A stretch of 64,000 nucleotides of DNA from Oleiagrimonas soli (GTDB lineage Bacteria > Pseudomonadota > Gammaproteobacteria > Xanthomonadales > Rhodanobacteraceae), in NCBI RefSeq assembly GCF_000761445.1, contig NZ_KN196470.1:1984861-2048860 (forward strand), given 5' to 3'. The notes beneath the pieces were generated by a model. The model saw only the letters and a program-made list of their open reading frames with translations, had not been told where the DNA came from and did no database searches. Both the position numbers and the translations under genes were made by a program. Shown in pieces: positions 16,513 through 26,888 of this stretch (its first letter is position 1; every line of letters starts with the position of its first letter).

Positions 16513-18906
16513 TCAGTCGCGCGGAGGCGGCGGCGCCAGCACTTCGCGGGTGCCGTTGTGCTGCGGCGCGCTGACCACGCCGTCGGCCTCCATCTGCTCG
16601 ATCAGGCGTGCGGCGCGGTTGTAGCCGATGCGCAGATGGCGCTGCACGCCCGAAATCGACGCGCGGCGGGTCTGCGTGACGATGGCCACGGCCTTGTCGT
16701 ACAGCACCGCGTCGCCGCCACCGCCCTCGTCGGCGTCCTGCGGCAGTCCGGATTCGCTGATGACCTTGCCGTCGCCCAGCGTCTGCACTTCTTCCAGCAC
16801 ACCCTCGATGTAGTCCGGCTCGCCCTGCGACTTCAGCCATTCGACCACGCTGTGCACCTCGTGATCGTCGACGAACGCGCCATGCACGCGGTCCGGCGTG
16901 GCCGTACCGGGCGGCAGGTACAGCATGTCGCCGTGGCCCAGCAGCGTCTCGGCGCCGGACTGGTCGAGGATGGTGCGCGAGTCGATCTTGCTCGACACCT
17001 GGAACGCGATGCGGGTCGGGATGTTGGCCTTGATGAGACCGGTGATGACGTCCACCGACGGGCGCTGCGTGGCCAGGATCAGATGAATGCCGGCGGCGCG
17101 CGCCTTCTGCGCCAGACGCGCGATCAGCTCCTCGACCTTCTTGCCGACGATCATCATCATGTCGGCGAATTCGTCGATGATGACGACGATGTTGGGCAGC
17201 GTCTGCAGCGGCTCGGCCGTCACCTCCGGCATCTCCGGATTGGGCCGGAACAGCGGATCGAGAATCGGCTGGCCGTTCTTCTCGGCCTCGGCCACCTTCT
17301 TGTTGAAGCCGGCCAGATTGCGCACGCCGACCGAGGCCATCAGCTTGTAGCGGCGCTCCATCTCGGCCACGCACCAGCGCAGCGCGTTGGCGGCTTCCTT
17401 CATGTCGGTGACCACCGGCGCCAGCAGATGCGGAATGCCCTCGTAGACGGAGAGTTCCAGCATCTTCGGATCGATCATGATCAGACGCACGTCGTTCTTG
17501 CTGGCCTTGTACAGCAGCGACAGCACCATCGCGTTGACGGCCACCGACTTGCCCGAACCGGTGGTACCGGCGACCAGCAGATGCGGCATCTTGGCCAGGT
17601 CCACGACCACCGGCCGGCCGCCGATGTTCTTGCCCAGCGCCAGCGACAACGCGCTCTTGGCGGCGTCGTATTCCTTCGAGCGCAGGATCTCGGACAGATA
17701 CACGATCTCGCGCTTGGTGTTGGGAATCTCCAGGCCGATCACGTTCTTGCCCGGAATCACGTCGACCACGCGCACGCTGACCACGGACAGGCCGCGGGCG
17801 ATGTCCTTGTCCAGGTTCGACACCTGGCTGCCACGCACGCCGGGCGCGGGTTCGAGCTCGAAGCGGGTGATCACCGGGCCGGGATAGACCCCGACCACGC
17901 GCGCCTCGATGCGGAAGTCCTTCAGTTTCAGCTCGACCTGACGCGACAACACTTCCAGCGTTTCCTCGCTGTAGCCCGGCCCCTGCGGCGGCGGTTCGTC
18001 CAGCAGCGACAGCGGCGGCAGTTCGCCCTTGGCCGAGGAACTCTTGAACAGCGGAATCTGCGATTCGCGCGTGGCGCGCTCGCTCTTCTCCACGCGCGGC
18101 TCGATCGGTTCGATGCGGATCGGCTCGCGCCGGGCCTGCTTGACCGCCTCGACCTTCTTCACCGCCGTGCGCTCGGCGCGCGCGGCGCGAGCAGCAAGGT
18201 AATCGGGCGCGCGACGCAGACGACCGCCGATCCAGGCCATCGCGGCCAGCACCCAGCGGCCGACCGTATCCATCACGCGGAACCAGGAAAGCCCCGTCGC
18301 CAGCGTCACCGCGATCAGCAGCAAGGCGAGCAGAAACAGCGAGGTGCCGCTGCCGAAGGCGTGATAGAGGCCGCCGCTGACCGCACGTCCCAGCACGCCG
18401 CCCGAGCCTTCCGGACAGGCCCAGGTCGCCAGCGCATCCGCACCGGCGGCGGGCATGCCGTTCGGCGTGACCGGGCACTGCCGGTTGAAGTCCAGCGCCG
18501 CCAGCGCCGGACCGACAATGAAGAACAGCACGAAACCGACCAGCCGCAGCGCCGGCTCGTAGGGCGTGGTGACCACGTCCTCGACGTCGCGACGCAGCAC
18601 CTTGAGCCCGAGCGCCAGCAGCAGCAGCGGGAAAGCGTAGGACACCACGCCGAACAGATAGCGCAGCAGGTCGGCGATCCAGGCGCCGACCATGCCGCCG
18701 AAGTTGCGCACGTCGCCGGCATCGGCCGCGTGCGACCAGCTGGGGTCCTGCGGGCTGTAACTGAACAGGCACACCAGCAGATACACCGCCACTGGCACCA
18801 GCAGCAGCACGCCAGCCTCGCGCAGGCGCCGGCGAAGGTCCTCGTTCAGGCCGCTCCCCGGTTCCTGCGTCTTGGTCTTCGCCTTGGCGCTGGTCTTGCG
18901 TGGCAC
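16513..18906 (-). CDS. ftsK: DNA translocase FtsK
   Basis: 797 residues: four N-terminal membrane helices (about 31-50, 78-100, 121-139, 187-206), a linker of only about 100 residues, the RecA-like motor (Walker A GTTGSGKS at 447-454; Walker [12 protein letters not shown]) and a C-terminal gamma winged helix ([21 protein letters not shown]) that reads KOPS and activates XerD at dif. Far shorter than E. coli FtsK (1329 residues) because the linker is short, as in related genera. The start is GTG at 18904-18906 with GAGGT 10 nt upstream. A TATAAC -10-like element (complement of 18958-18963) lies upstream. Confidence 0.97.
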   Translation of the reverse strand: MPRKTSAKAKTKTQEPGSGLNEDLRRRLREAGVLLLVPVAVYLLVCLFSYSPQDPSWSHAADAGDVRNFGGMVGAWIADLLRYLFGVVSYAFPLLLLALGLKVLRRDVEDVVTTPYEPALRLVGFVLFFIVGPALAALDFNRQCPVTPNGMPAAGADALATWACPEGSGGVLGRAVSGGLYHAFGSGTSLFLLALLLIAVTLATGLSWFRVMDTVGRWVLAAMAWIGGRLRRAPDYLAARAARAERTAVKKVEAVKQARREPIRIEPIEPRVEKSERATRESQIPLFKSSSAKGELPPLSLLDEPPPQGPGYSEETLEVLSRQVELKLKDFRIEARVVGVYPGPVITRFELEPAPGVRGSQVSNLDKDIARGLSVVSVRVVDVIPGKNVIGLEIPNTKREIVYLSEILRSKEYDAAKSALSLALGKNIGGRPVVVDLAKMPHLLVAGTTGSGKSVAVNAMVLSLLYKASKNDVRLIMIDPKMLELSVYEGIPHLLAPVVTDMKEAANALRWCVAEMERRYKLMASVGVRNLAGFNKKVAEAEKNGQPILDPLFRPNPEMPEVTAEPLQTLPNIVVIIDEFADMMMIVGKKVEELIARLAQKARAAGIHLILATQRPSVDVITGLIKANIPTRIAFQVSSKIDSRTILDQSGAETLLGHGDMLYLPPGTATPDRVHGAFVDDHEVHSVVEWLKSQGEPDYIEGVLEEVQTLGDGKVISESGLPQDADEGGGGDAVLYDKAVAIVTQTRRASISGVQRHLRIGYNRAARLIEQMEADGVVSAPQHNGTREVLAPPPPRD

Positions 18907-19037
18907 GTGGTGTATTACCTCAGGAAATCATGGCAAATGCATGAAATTGCAGGAAACGTTATAGCACGTCCTGTGTAACGATACATGCCCCGCGTCGCGT
19001 TCGCCGGCGCCGATCGCGCCTCGGGCCATGGAACTAC

Positions 19038-19136
19038 GGTCTGGCCGGAGCAAGCCGCCCGGCCGGACCGACGGTCGGCACACGCCGGTCATCCAGACGT
19101 CCCCCTACGAACGATGTCTGGATGACCGGCCTTTTC
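19038..19136. terminator. Two consecutive strong inverted repeats between ald and ftsK
   Basis: A perfect 15-bp inverted repeat (GCCGGTCATCCAGAC at 19084-19098 and its complement at 19116-19130, 17-nt loop) is followed on the plus strand by TTTT (19132-19135). A second, nearly perfect 11-bp repeat pairs 19038-19048 with 19059-19069. They begin just past the ald stop and probably end ald transcription. The T-tract, however, is on the plus strand, so the minus-strand signal lacks a U-run. No gene is seen in 18907-19139. Confidence 0.55.
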
Positions 19137-19139
19137 GAC

Positions 19140-20204
19140 TCAGGCGTCGGCGCGCAGCGCCGGATGCACGATCTCGCCGCCCTCGACGTTGATGCCCACG
19201 CGCAGCGGCTCATGCTCGCGCCAGCTGACGCCGGCCGCAAGCCGCTGCACGTACGGCAGAATCGCCGCCGAGATGGCCTGGCTGGAGGTCTGCTGCACCG
19301 CGCCCGGCATGTTGGTGACGGCGAAATGGGTCACGCCGTGCACGTCGTAGGTCGGCTCGGCCCAGGTGGTCGGCTTGGAAGTCTCGAAGCAGCCGCCCTG
19401 GTCGATGGAGATGTCCACCAGCACGCTGCCCTTCTCCATGGTCTTGACCATGTCCTCGGTGACCACGCGCGGCGCCTTGGCGCTGGGAATCAGCACCGCG
19501 CCGATGACCAGGTCGGCGTCGGCCACGTGCTCGGCCACGGCCTGCTCGTAGGCGTACAGCGCGGTGACGTTGTGACCCAGCGCCATCATCTCGGCCATGC
19601 GGTCCTGGCGCTTGTCGAACACCACCACGTTGGCGCCGGCCTGCGCCGCCAGCGAAGCGGACGCGCCGCCCGCCGCACCCGCGCCCAGCACCACCACCTT
19701 GCCGCGCTCGGCCGAGGCCAGACCGCCCAGCAGCTTGCCCTTGCCGCCGTTCGGGCGGTGCAGCAGCGTGGTGCCGACCTGGGTGGCGATGCGACCGGCA
19801 ATGATCGACATCGGCGTCAGCAGCGGCAGCGTGCCGTTTTCCTCGACCGACTCGAAGGCGACGCCGGTCAGGCCGATCTCGAGCAGACGCTCGGTCAGCG
19901 CCGGCTCGGCGGCCAGATGCAGGTAGCAGAACAGCAGATGGTGCTTCTGCAGATGCTCCAGGTCGCCCGCGATCGGCTCCTTGACCTTGACGATCAGTTC
20001 GCCCGCCGCGTACAGCGACGCGGCATCGGCGGCGATCTGCACGCCGACCTGGGTGTAGGCCTCGTCGGAGAAGCCGCTCTTCTCGCCCGCGCCGGACTGG
20101 ATGAAGACCTCATGACCGCGACGGACCAGATCGCCGGCGGCGGCGGGCACCAGGGCCACACGGCCTTCGAGGGTCTTGGTTTCGGAAGGAATGCCGATAC
20201 GCAT
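19140..20204 (-). CDS. ald: Alanine dehydrogenase
   Basis: A 354-residue NAD-dependent alanine dehydrogenase that interconverts L-alanine and pyruvate plus ammonia. Lys75 (VKVKEP) and His96 (YLHLAAE) match the catalytic residues of known Ald proteins. The Rossmann segment VVVLGAGAAGGASASLAA and the late DISIDQGGCFETS and TNMPGAVQQTSS motifs separate it from PntA. ATG 20202-20204 begins the conserved MRIGIPSETK. It is divergent from trxB (239 bp apart) and lies between ftsK and trxB, where enterobacteria carry lrp. Confidence 0.95.
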   Translation of the reverse strand: MRIGIPSETKTLEGRVALVPAAAGDLVRRGHEVFIQSGAGEKSGFSDEAYTQVGVQIAADAASLYAAGELIVKVKEPIAGDLEHLQKHHLLFCYLHLAAEPALTERLLEIGLTGVAFESVEENGTLPLLTPMSIIAGRIATQVGTTLLHRPNGGKGKLLGGLASAERGKVVVLGAGAAGGASASLAAQAGANVVVFDKRQDRMAEMMALGHNVTALYAYEQAVAEHVADADLVIGAVLIPSAKAPRVVTEDMVKTMEKGSVLVDISIDQGGCFETSKPTTWAEPTYDVHGVTHFAVTNMPGAVQQTSSQAISAAILPYVQRLAAGVSWREHEPLRVGINVEGGEIVHPALRADA

Positions 20205-20287
20205 GGGACGAACAACCTCGCAAGAACTTCTGCTGAAAAAGGACGCGCCACGCGGGTTCGCGCTGCGCACCGACAGGTACGTCTTGA

Positions 20288-21406
<1,119 letters not shown>

Positions 21407-21420
21407 TCCGCCGCGCTCCG

Positions 21421-21452
21421 GCCGGCCGGCGCATCGCGGTGCACCGGCCGGC
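21421..21452 (+). terminator. Hairpin after trxB
   Basis: GCCGGCCGG (21421-21429) and CCGGCCGGC (21444-21452) pair over 9 bp with a 14-nt loop, 15 nt past the trxB stop. There is no T-run, so intrinsic termination is uncertain. Confidence 0.45.
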
Positions 21453-21469
21453 CCGGCTATCCTGACCGC

Positions 21470-22603
21470 ATGCTCACGGCCCGCTTTCACGACTCCCTGG
21501 ACGACATCGACGCGACAGCCTGGGATGCGCTGGCCGGCGCGACGAACCCGTTCGTCTCGCATACCTTCCTCGCCGGGCTGGAACGCAACGGCTGCATTCG
21601 TCCGGAATGGGGCTGGCAGTCGCACCCGCTGACCCTGCACGACGGCGACCGCCTGCTCGGCGCGGCACCGGTGTACCTGAAAGGCAACTCGCACGGCGAA
21701 TACGTGTTCGACTGGGGCTGGGCGCATGCCTGGGAACAGGCCGGCGGCGACTACTATCCGAAGCTGCTGCTGGGCGTGCCCTACTCGCCCATTCCCGGCC
21801 CGCGCCTGCTGGTCGCCGACGGCGACGAAGCACCGGCGCTGCGCCGCGCTCTGGTCGACGCACTCGCCGAGGAAGCTCGTCGCCACGGTCTGTCCTCGGC
21901 GCACGCCAACTTTCTGCTCGACACCGACCTGGACGCCTTCGACGACGTCTGGCTGCCGCGCCACGATATCCAGTACCACTGGCACAACCGCGGCTACGCC
22001 GATTTCGAGGACTTCCTCGCCGCGCTCAAGCACAAGAAACGCAAGAACATCCGCCACGAACGCCGCCAGGTTGCCGACAGTGGCCTGGAATGCGCGATGG
22101 TCGCCGGCGATCGGCTGAGCGAGGTCGAATGGGCGCAGATTCACGCACTGTACTGCGCCACCTTCGACGAGAAAGGCAACCACGCCGCGCTCACGCTCGA
22201 CTTCTTCCGCCACCTGGCCGCTTCGCTCGGCGACGGCGTGCAGGTCGCCCTGGCGCGCGACGGCGAAACCATCCTCGCGATGGCGCTGTTCCTGCGCGGC
22301 AAGGACACCCTGTACGGCCGCTACTGGGGGGCGCGCGTGGACCTGCCCGGCCTGCACTTCGAGCTGTGCTACTACCTCGGCATCGAACACGCCATCGCGC
22401 ACGGATTGCAGCGCTTCGAGCCGGGTGCACAGGGCCGTCACAAGATGGCGCGCGGCTTCATGCCCACCCGCACGCATTCGCGCCATTTCCTGGTCCATGA
22501 AGGCTTTCGCGCCGCCGTGGCGCGCGCCTTGCGTGCCGAAGCCGAGGACATGCGCGACTACGCCGAAGAGCTGCGCACGCACAGCCCGTACGCCGAAGCG
22601 TAG
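21470..22603 (+). CDS. FemAB-like / COG3146-type acetyltransferase-fold protein
   Basis: 377 residues with a tandem GNAT-like fold as in FemX/FemAB proteins. The family is recognised by YVFDWGWAHAWEQAGGDYYPKL near residue 80, SSAHANFL near 143, a KHKKRKNIRHERR basic segment near 190 and a late LQRFEPGAQGRHKMARGF stretch. Members are often annotated as peptidoglycan- or aminoacyl-transferases, but the reaction is not established. It probably acts in the cytoplasm; no signal peptide is seen. It is 63 bp after trxB and 33 bp before the next gene. Confidence 0.8.
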   Translation: MLTARFHDSLDDIDATAWDALAGATNPFVSHTFLAGLERNGCIRPEWGWQSHPLTLHDGDRLLGAAPVYLKGNSHGEYVFDWGWAHAWEQAGGDYYPKLLLGVPYSPIPGPRLLVADGDEAPALRRALVDALAEEARRHGLSSAHANFLLDTDLDAFDDVWLPRHDIQYHWHNRGYADFEDFLAALKHKKRKNIRHERRQVADSGLECAMVAGDRLSEVEWAQIHALYCATFDEKGNHAALTLDFFRHLAASLGDGVQVALARDGETILAMALFLRGKDTLYGRYWGARVDLPGLHFELCYYLGIEHAIAHGLQRFEPGAQGRHKMARGFMPTRTHSRHFLVHEGFRAAVARALRAEAEDMRDYAEELRTHSPYAEA

Positions 22604-22636
22604 AATGCGCCGCTCACTTCGGGAACCGGTGGGATC

Positions 22637-23053
22637 GTGCACGCAAACGAAGAGAACCGCAGCGATACTCCGAGTGCCTGCGAGCGTGACCTCGCCCTGT
22701 TGCAGGGCACATGGATACAGGTCGGCATCGAGGAGAACGGCATCGTCAATCCGCCGGACACGTACAGCGGCCCGGACGTCACCACCTTGATTGACGGCCA
22801 CCGTTTCGAGGTACGCACTGCGGACGGAAGCCTCCTGCTGCATGGCCGCTTCACCCTCGACGCCACGACCACGCCCAAGTCCATCACCTGGGTCGATGCC
22901 ATCGGCGAAGAGGCCGGTCAACCGATCCTGGCCAGCTACCGACTGGACGACGACCGCTTCGTGTTCATCGCCGCCGATCCGGGCATGGCGCGCCCCACGC
23001 AATTCCGCACCACACAGGGACTGACCATGCGCAGCTTCGTGCGCCGCGCCTGA
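22637..23053 (+). CDS. TIGR03067-type small beta-barrel domain protein
   Basis: 138 residues from a GTG start (22637) preceded by GGTGG. The pattern LALLQGTWIQVGIEENG, a central beta region and LDATTTPKSITWVD matches the TIGR03067 domain, first noted in planctomycetes and scattered in proteobacteria. Function is unknown. No signal peptide is evident. It lies between the FemAB-like gene and aat on the same strand. Confidence 0.7.
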   Translation: MHANEENRSDTPSACERDLALLQGTWIQVGIEENGIVNPPDTYSGPDVTTLIDGHRFEVRTADGSLLLHGRFTLDATTTPKSITWVDAIGEEAGQPILASYRLDDDRFVFIAADPGMARPTQFRTTQGLTMRSFVRRA

Positions 23054-23090
23054 AGCGCGACGGCCTGCATCGTGGCACCATCGCCAAGCC

Positions 23091-23855
23091 ATGACGCGCG
23101 TACCTCTGACGTTCATCGAACCCGGCTCGCCGCCGCATTTCCCGTCGGCCGCGCAGGCGCTGCGCGATCCCGACGGTTTGCTCGCCGTCGGCGGCGATCT
23201 TGCACCGGAACGCCTACTCGCGGCCTATCGGCACGGCATCTTCCCGTGGTTCAGCGAAGGCCAGCCGATCCTTTGGTGGTCGCCGGATCCGCGCTGCGTG
23301 TTCCGCACCGACCGCCTGCGACCCAACCGCAGCCTGCGCCGGCAACTGGCCGGCAACGACTGGCGCATCACCGTAAACCGCGACTTCAGAAGCGTGATCG
23401 AAGCCTGCGCCGCACCGCGCCCCGGCCAGGACGGCACCTGGATTTGTGCGGCCATGATCGACGCCTACACCACCCTGCACCGTCTCGGCCACGCGCACAG
23501 CGTGGAAGTCTGGGACGGCGAGCGTCTGGCCGGCGGCGTGTACGGCGTGGCCGTGGGGCGACTGTTCTGCGGCGAGTCGATGTTCAGTGCACAGAGCGGC
23601 GGCTCCAAGCTGGCGCTGTGCGCGCTCGCCGCCTTGCTGCGCGCCTGGGACTGTCCGCTGCTCGACGCCCAGGTGCGCAATCCGCACCTGATGGCGCTCG
23701 GCGCGGAGGAATGGCCGCGTGCGGATTTCCTCGCCAGCGTCCGCGCGCTGACCACGACACCCGTCGATGCGCAGCGCTGGCGGAACCTGCCGACGATCCC
23801 CGCGGACGCCGTGCTCCGCGACCGCATCGACGAGCTGCTCGCCGCCGCGCCGTAG
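23091..23855 (+). CDS. aat: Leucyl/phenylalanyl-tRNA--protein transferase
   Basis: A 254-residue enzyme that adds Leu or Phe to proteins with N-terminal Arg or Lys, making N-degrons for ClpS-ClpAP. The YRHGIFPWFSEGQPILWWSP active-site block, CAAMIDAYTTLHRLGHAHSVE and GRLFCGESMFS are diagnostic. Near trxB, as in E. coli, where cydCD lie between them. No clpS or clpA is in the window. Confidence 0.97.
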   Translation: MTRVPLTFIEPGSPPHFPSAAQALRDPDGLLAVGGDLAPERLLAAYRHGIFPWFSEGQPILWWSPDPRCVFRTDRLRPNRSLRRQLAGNDWRITVNRDFRSVIEACAAPRPGQDGTWICAAMIDAYTTLHRLGHAHSVEVWDGERLAGGVYGVAVGRLFCGESMFSAQSGGSKLALCALAALLRAWDCPLLDAQVRNPHLMALGAEEWPRADFLASVRALTTTPVDAQRWRNLPTIPADAVLRDRIDELLAAAP

Positions 23856-23867
23856 ACGTCGCGCGGG

Positions 23868-24293
23868 TCAGTTGGTCGATGCGATGAAGCTGTTCGGCGC
23901 GTACAACACCCAGGGGTAGGTACGGCCCTTCAGCTGAACGTCGGCACGGAACGCGACACAGCTGTGATCCGGGCACGGCACGGTCCCGGCTGCCCCCGAG
24001 ATCAGCGCGTACCCGTGGTTGGCGTTGATCTCGCGACAGAACTGCGGCGGCCCGTTGCCGGCCATGCGGATCACCACCGGGCTTGCGTAGTAGCGCTGGT
24101 GCTGGTGCACCTGCAACTTGAATTCCTCGGCCGTGCAGGCCCAGGAACCCGATTTGAACGTGACCGAAGTGGCGCTGGCTGGCGGCGCCATCGCGGCTTC
24201 CAGCGCCAGCGAAGGCATGGTCGCGTTGCGGCCAAAATGCCAGAGCAGGAACGCGCCAAGCAGCACCAGCCCGATGAGCGTGCGTTTCAACAT
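23868..24293 (-). CDS. Small exported protein of unknown function
   Basis: 141 residues from ATG 24291-24293: one N-terminal hydrophobic segment (about residues 4-20), which could be a signal peptide or membrane anchor, then a soluble domain with four cysteines (53, 86, 107, 112) suited to two periplasmic disulfides. No known domain recognised. An in-frame ATG 36 nt upstream would add a basic leader with no better ribosome site. The gene stands alone, convergent with aat. Confidence 0.6.
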   Translation of the reverse strand: MLKRTLIGLVLLGAFLLWHFGRNATMPSLALEAAMAPPASATSVTFKSGSWACTAEEFKLQVHQHQRYYASPVVIRMAGNGPPQFCREINANHGYALISGAAGTVPCPDHSCVAFRADVQLKGRTYPWVLYAPNSFIASTN

Positions 24294-24391
24294 CCTTGAT
24301 CCCCCGATTCCGTGATCGTGTTTTCGCATCGCGAACGCCCTTGCGGCGCACGATGCGGATCGACTCTATCGGAACCGCGCCCCGTCCGCGA

Positions 24392-25060
24392 CTAGGACGG
24401 CGTGGCGATCAGCAACAGCGACAGCGGTCGGCCGTCCGCCGGATCGGAGGGTTCGCGGTACTCGATCAGGCGCATGCCGCTGGCCTCGATCAACTGACGC
24501 CAGCCGTCGAGCGTGCGGAAGTACCAGGGCGGCGCTTCGCCGAAACCGTCGCCGCAGCCCTGCCAGGAACCGTCGCGCCAGCCATCGCGGCGCGCGCCCT
24601 CGTCATCGACGGCGCTTGGATGCAGGGTCTGCACGATCAGCGCGCCGCGCGGCTGCAGCAGGTCCGGCATGCGTGCGAACAGCCGCTCGACCACGGTCTT
24701 GCCGAACAGGGCGAAGTTGCAGACGACCCCATCGAAACGCGCATCGAGTCCTTCTTCGGCAAGCGCTTCCTGGGTCAGGACCTGGAACCGCCCCGCCCCG
24801 GACGCCTGCGCCTGCGCGATCAATGCCGGCGCGCCGTCCACGCCGAGTACGTCGACGCCTTCCCGCGCCAGCGCACGCGCCAGCCAGCCTTCGCCGCAAC
24901 CGACGTCCAGCACCGCACGCGGCTGCCGCGCCAGCACGGCCTCGACGATGGCGGCATCCGTGGCCACGCGCCGACTGCGGATGCCGCCGCCGCGCACGGC
25001 ATCGGTCCAGGCAGCCGCGTTGGCATCCCAGAGGGCGCGAATGCGGGTTTCGCGATCCAT
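24392..25060 (-). CDS. Class I SAM-dependent methyltransferase
   Basis: 222 residues with motif I VLDVGCGEGWLARAL (about 50-64), an acidic post-I residue in VLGVDGAPALIAQA and motif post-II FDGVVCNFALFG. Similar to the UbiG/BioC-like methyltransferase-11/12 group; substrate unknown. It starts 12 bp past ispG on the same strand, so the two are likely co-transcribed. Confidence 0.82.
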   Translation of the reverse strand: MDRETRIRALWDANAAAWTDAVRGGGIRSRRVATDAAIVEAVLARQPRAVLDVGCGEGWLARALAREGVDVLGVDGAPALIAQAQASGAGRFQVLTQEALAEEGLDARFDGVVCNFALFGKTVVERLFARMPDLLQPRGALIVQTLHPSAVDDEGARRDGWRDGSWQGCGDGFGEAPPWYFRTLDGWRQLIEASGMRLIEYREPSDPADGRPLSLLLIATPS

Positions 25061-25072
25061 GCGCCGCGGGCG

Positions 25073-26344
25073 TCAGTCGCCGCGCGCGGCGTAGTGCGTG
25101 CCGATGTAATTCTCGACGATGCCGATGAATTCCTGCGCGATGCCTTCGCCGCGCAGGGTCACGGTCTTCTTGCCGTCGACGAACACCGGCGCCGACGGCG
25201 CCTCGCCCGTGCCCGGCAGCGAAATGCCGATGTTGGCGTGCTTGGATTCGCCCGGCCCGTTGACCACGCAACCCATCACCGCCAGCGTCATGTTCTCGAC
25301 GCCGTCGTACTTCACGCGCCATTCCGGCATCTTCGCGCGCACATGCTCCTGCACGGCCATGGCCAGCTCCTGGAACACCGTGCTGGTGGTGCGTCCGCAC
25401 CCCGGACAGGCCGTGACCAGCGGCGTGAACGCGCGCAGGCCCATGGTCTGCAGCAGCTCCTGCGCGACGATGACTTCCTGCGTGCGCGACTGCCCCGGTT
25501 CCGGCGTCAGCGAGATGCGGATGGTGTCGCCGATGCCTTCCTGCAACAGCACCGCCAGCGCAGCGCTGGAAGCGACGATGCCCTTCGAGCCCATGCCGGC
25601 CTCGGTCAGCCCGAGGTGCAGCGCATAGTCCGAACGCGCAGCCAGATCGCGATAGACGGCGATCAGCTCCTGCACCCCGGACACCTTGGCCGACAGGATG
25701 ATGCGATCGCGCGCCAGGCCGAGTTCCTCGGCGCGTGCGGCCGAATCGAGCGCCGAGCGGATCAGCGCCTCGCGCGCCACGTGTGCGGCGTCCCACGGCT
25801 TCGCGCGCTGGTGGTTCTCGTCCATCAGCGCGGCCACCATGGACTGGTCCAGCGAACCCCAGTTGGCGCCGATGCGCACCGGCTTGTCGTACTGCAGCGC
25901 CTTCTCGATGATGGCGGCGAACTGCGTGTCCTTCTTCTTGCCGAAACCGACATTGCCCGGGTTGATGCGGTACTTCGCCAGCGCTTCGGCGCAGGCCGGC
26001 TCGGCCTCCAGCAACTGGTGGCCGTTGTAGTGGAAATCGCCGACCAGCGGCGCGGACACGCCCATCATGTCCAGACGCTCGCGGATGCGCGGCACCGCGG
26101 CGGCAGCCTCGGGATTGTTCACCGTGATGCGCACCAGCTCCGAACCGGCGCGCGCCAGTTCCGCCACCTGCTTCGCCGTGCCCAGCACGTCGGCGGTGTC
26201 GGTGTTGGTCATCGACTGCACCACCACCGGCGCGCCGCCGCCGACCTCGACGGAACCGATGCGCACACCCACGCTGCGTCGGCGCGGTTCGGACTCGGCG
26301 TTGCGGGGCGACAGTTCGGTGGAAGCGTTGGGGACGGCGGACAT
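25073..26344 (-). CDS. ispG: 4-hydroxy-3-methylbut-2-enyl diphosphate synthase (flavodoxin)
   Basis: A 423-residue [4Fe-4S] enzyme of the MEP isoprenoid pathway that converts MEcPP to HMBPP with reduced flavodoxin. The N-terminal TIM barrel starts around [14 protein letters not shown]. The cluster ligands are in CPGCGRTTS and [10 protein letters not shown] 25-residue N-terminal extension precedes the conserved core. It heads a two-gene unit with the methyltransferase. Its upstream region is the repeat-rich DNA at 26345-26888. Confidence 0.97.
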   Translation of the reverse strand: MSAVPNASTELSPRNAESEPRRRSVGVRIGSVEVGGGAPVVVQSMTNTDTADVLGTAKQVAELARAGSELVRITVNNPEAAAAVPRIRERLDMMGVSAPLVGDFHYNGHQLLEAEPACAEALAKYRINPGNVGFGKKKDTQFAAIIEKALQYDKPVRIGANWGSLDQSMVAALMDENHQRAKPWDAAHVAREALIRSALDSAARAEELGLARDRIILSAKVSGVQELIAVYRDLAARSDYALHLGLTEAGMGSKGIVASSAALAVLLQEGIGDTIRISLTPEPGQSRTQEVIVAQELLQTMGLRAFTPLVTACPGCGRTTSTVFQELAMAVQEHVRAKMPEWRVKYDGVENMTLAVMGCVVNGPGESKHANIGISLPGTGEAPSAPVFVDGKKTVTLRGEGIAQEFIGIVENYIGTHYAARGD

Positions 26345-26470
26345 GGTCGGATCGAGGTGTGCGAGGACGCTTAGGATAACCGATGCGGCGACGCGTCCGA
26401 TCGCCCCCGGATGCCTGCGGCAATCCGGAAATCCTGTCCGCGCTGGACACTTGTCGCAAGACCGGCGCGG

Positions 26471-26494
26471 GGTCCCGGCTTTCGCCGGGATGAC
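26471..26494. repeat. Dispersed palindromic repeat (GTCATCCCGGCGAAAGCCGGGAC type)
   Basis: CCCGGC-TTTC-GCCGGG (26474-26489) is a perfect 6-bp hairpin inside a GTCCCGGC...GATGAC context. It is an inverted copy of the common proteobacterial intergenic palindrome whose degenerate relatives fill the region to its right. It lies between ispG and the array. Confidence 0.7.
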
Positions 26495-26536
26495 GTCCCG
26501 ATGCAGCTGACGGCGTCGGTCGCGGAAAACGGGCCT

Positions 26537-26888
26537 GCGACTGAACCGCCCACGTCATTCCAGCGCAAGCAGCAACGACTACCGGGTGCAGCACGCGCCT
26601 ACCCTCGCGCACATGCCCTCACGCAGGCCTCCGCGGACATCCACGAGAATCCGCCCTTTCTGCGCAAGCGGGAACCCAGCGCCTTGCGCAACGCGCCCCA
26701 TCCTCGCCGCGCCCGGCCCTGCAGCGACTCGCCGCGAACATCCACAAACCGGTCATTCCTGCAAAAAGCAGAAATCCAGCGCCTCGCGCAGCACCCCGAA
26801 CCCTCGCCGCATACGTCCCAGCGACGGCTCTCCGCCGTGCATCCACAAAAAAAGTCCGTCCTTCCTGCGCAAGCAGGAATCCAGCGCC
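26537..26888. repeat. Degenerate ~101-bp tandem array with palindromic cores
   Basis: The anchor CATCCAC recurs at 26638, 26739 and 26840, exactly 101 bp apart. Each unit holds an imperfect ATTCCTGC-loop-GCAGGAAT palindrome followed by CCAGCGCC and then a CCTCGCCGC block; the palindromic cores are near 26557, 26656, 26755 and 26861. The last core (TTCCTGC 26862-26868, GCAGGAA 26873-26879, loop GCAA) is a perfect 7-bp hairpin and ends at the stop codon of the acyl-CoA hydrolase gene. I see no gene in 26345-26888; open frames here are formed by the repeats. Confidence 0.8.

Noticed and set aside
16558-18978. 806-residue open frame opposite ftsK
   Set aside because: Antisense to a certain gene; no motif.
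19084-19136. dif-like site beside ftsK
   Set aside because: The repeat is a long 15-bp perfect hairpin with a 17-nt loop, unlike the 28-bp dif with its 6-bp centre.
26345-26888. Possible small genes in the repeat region upstream of ispG
   Set aside because: Open frames follow the repeat units, have no ribosome sites and show frame-independent Arg/Pro/Ala composition.
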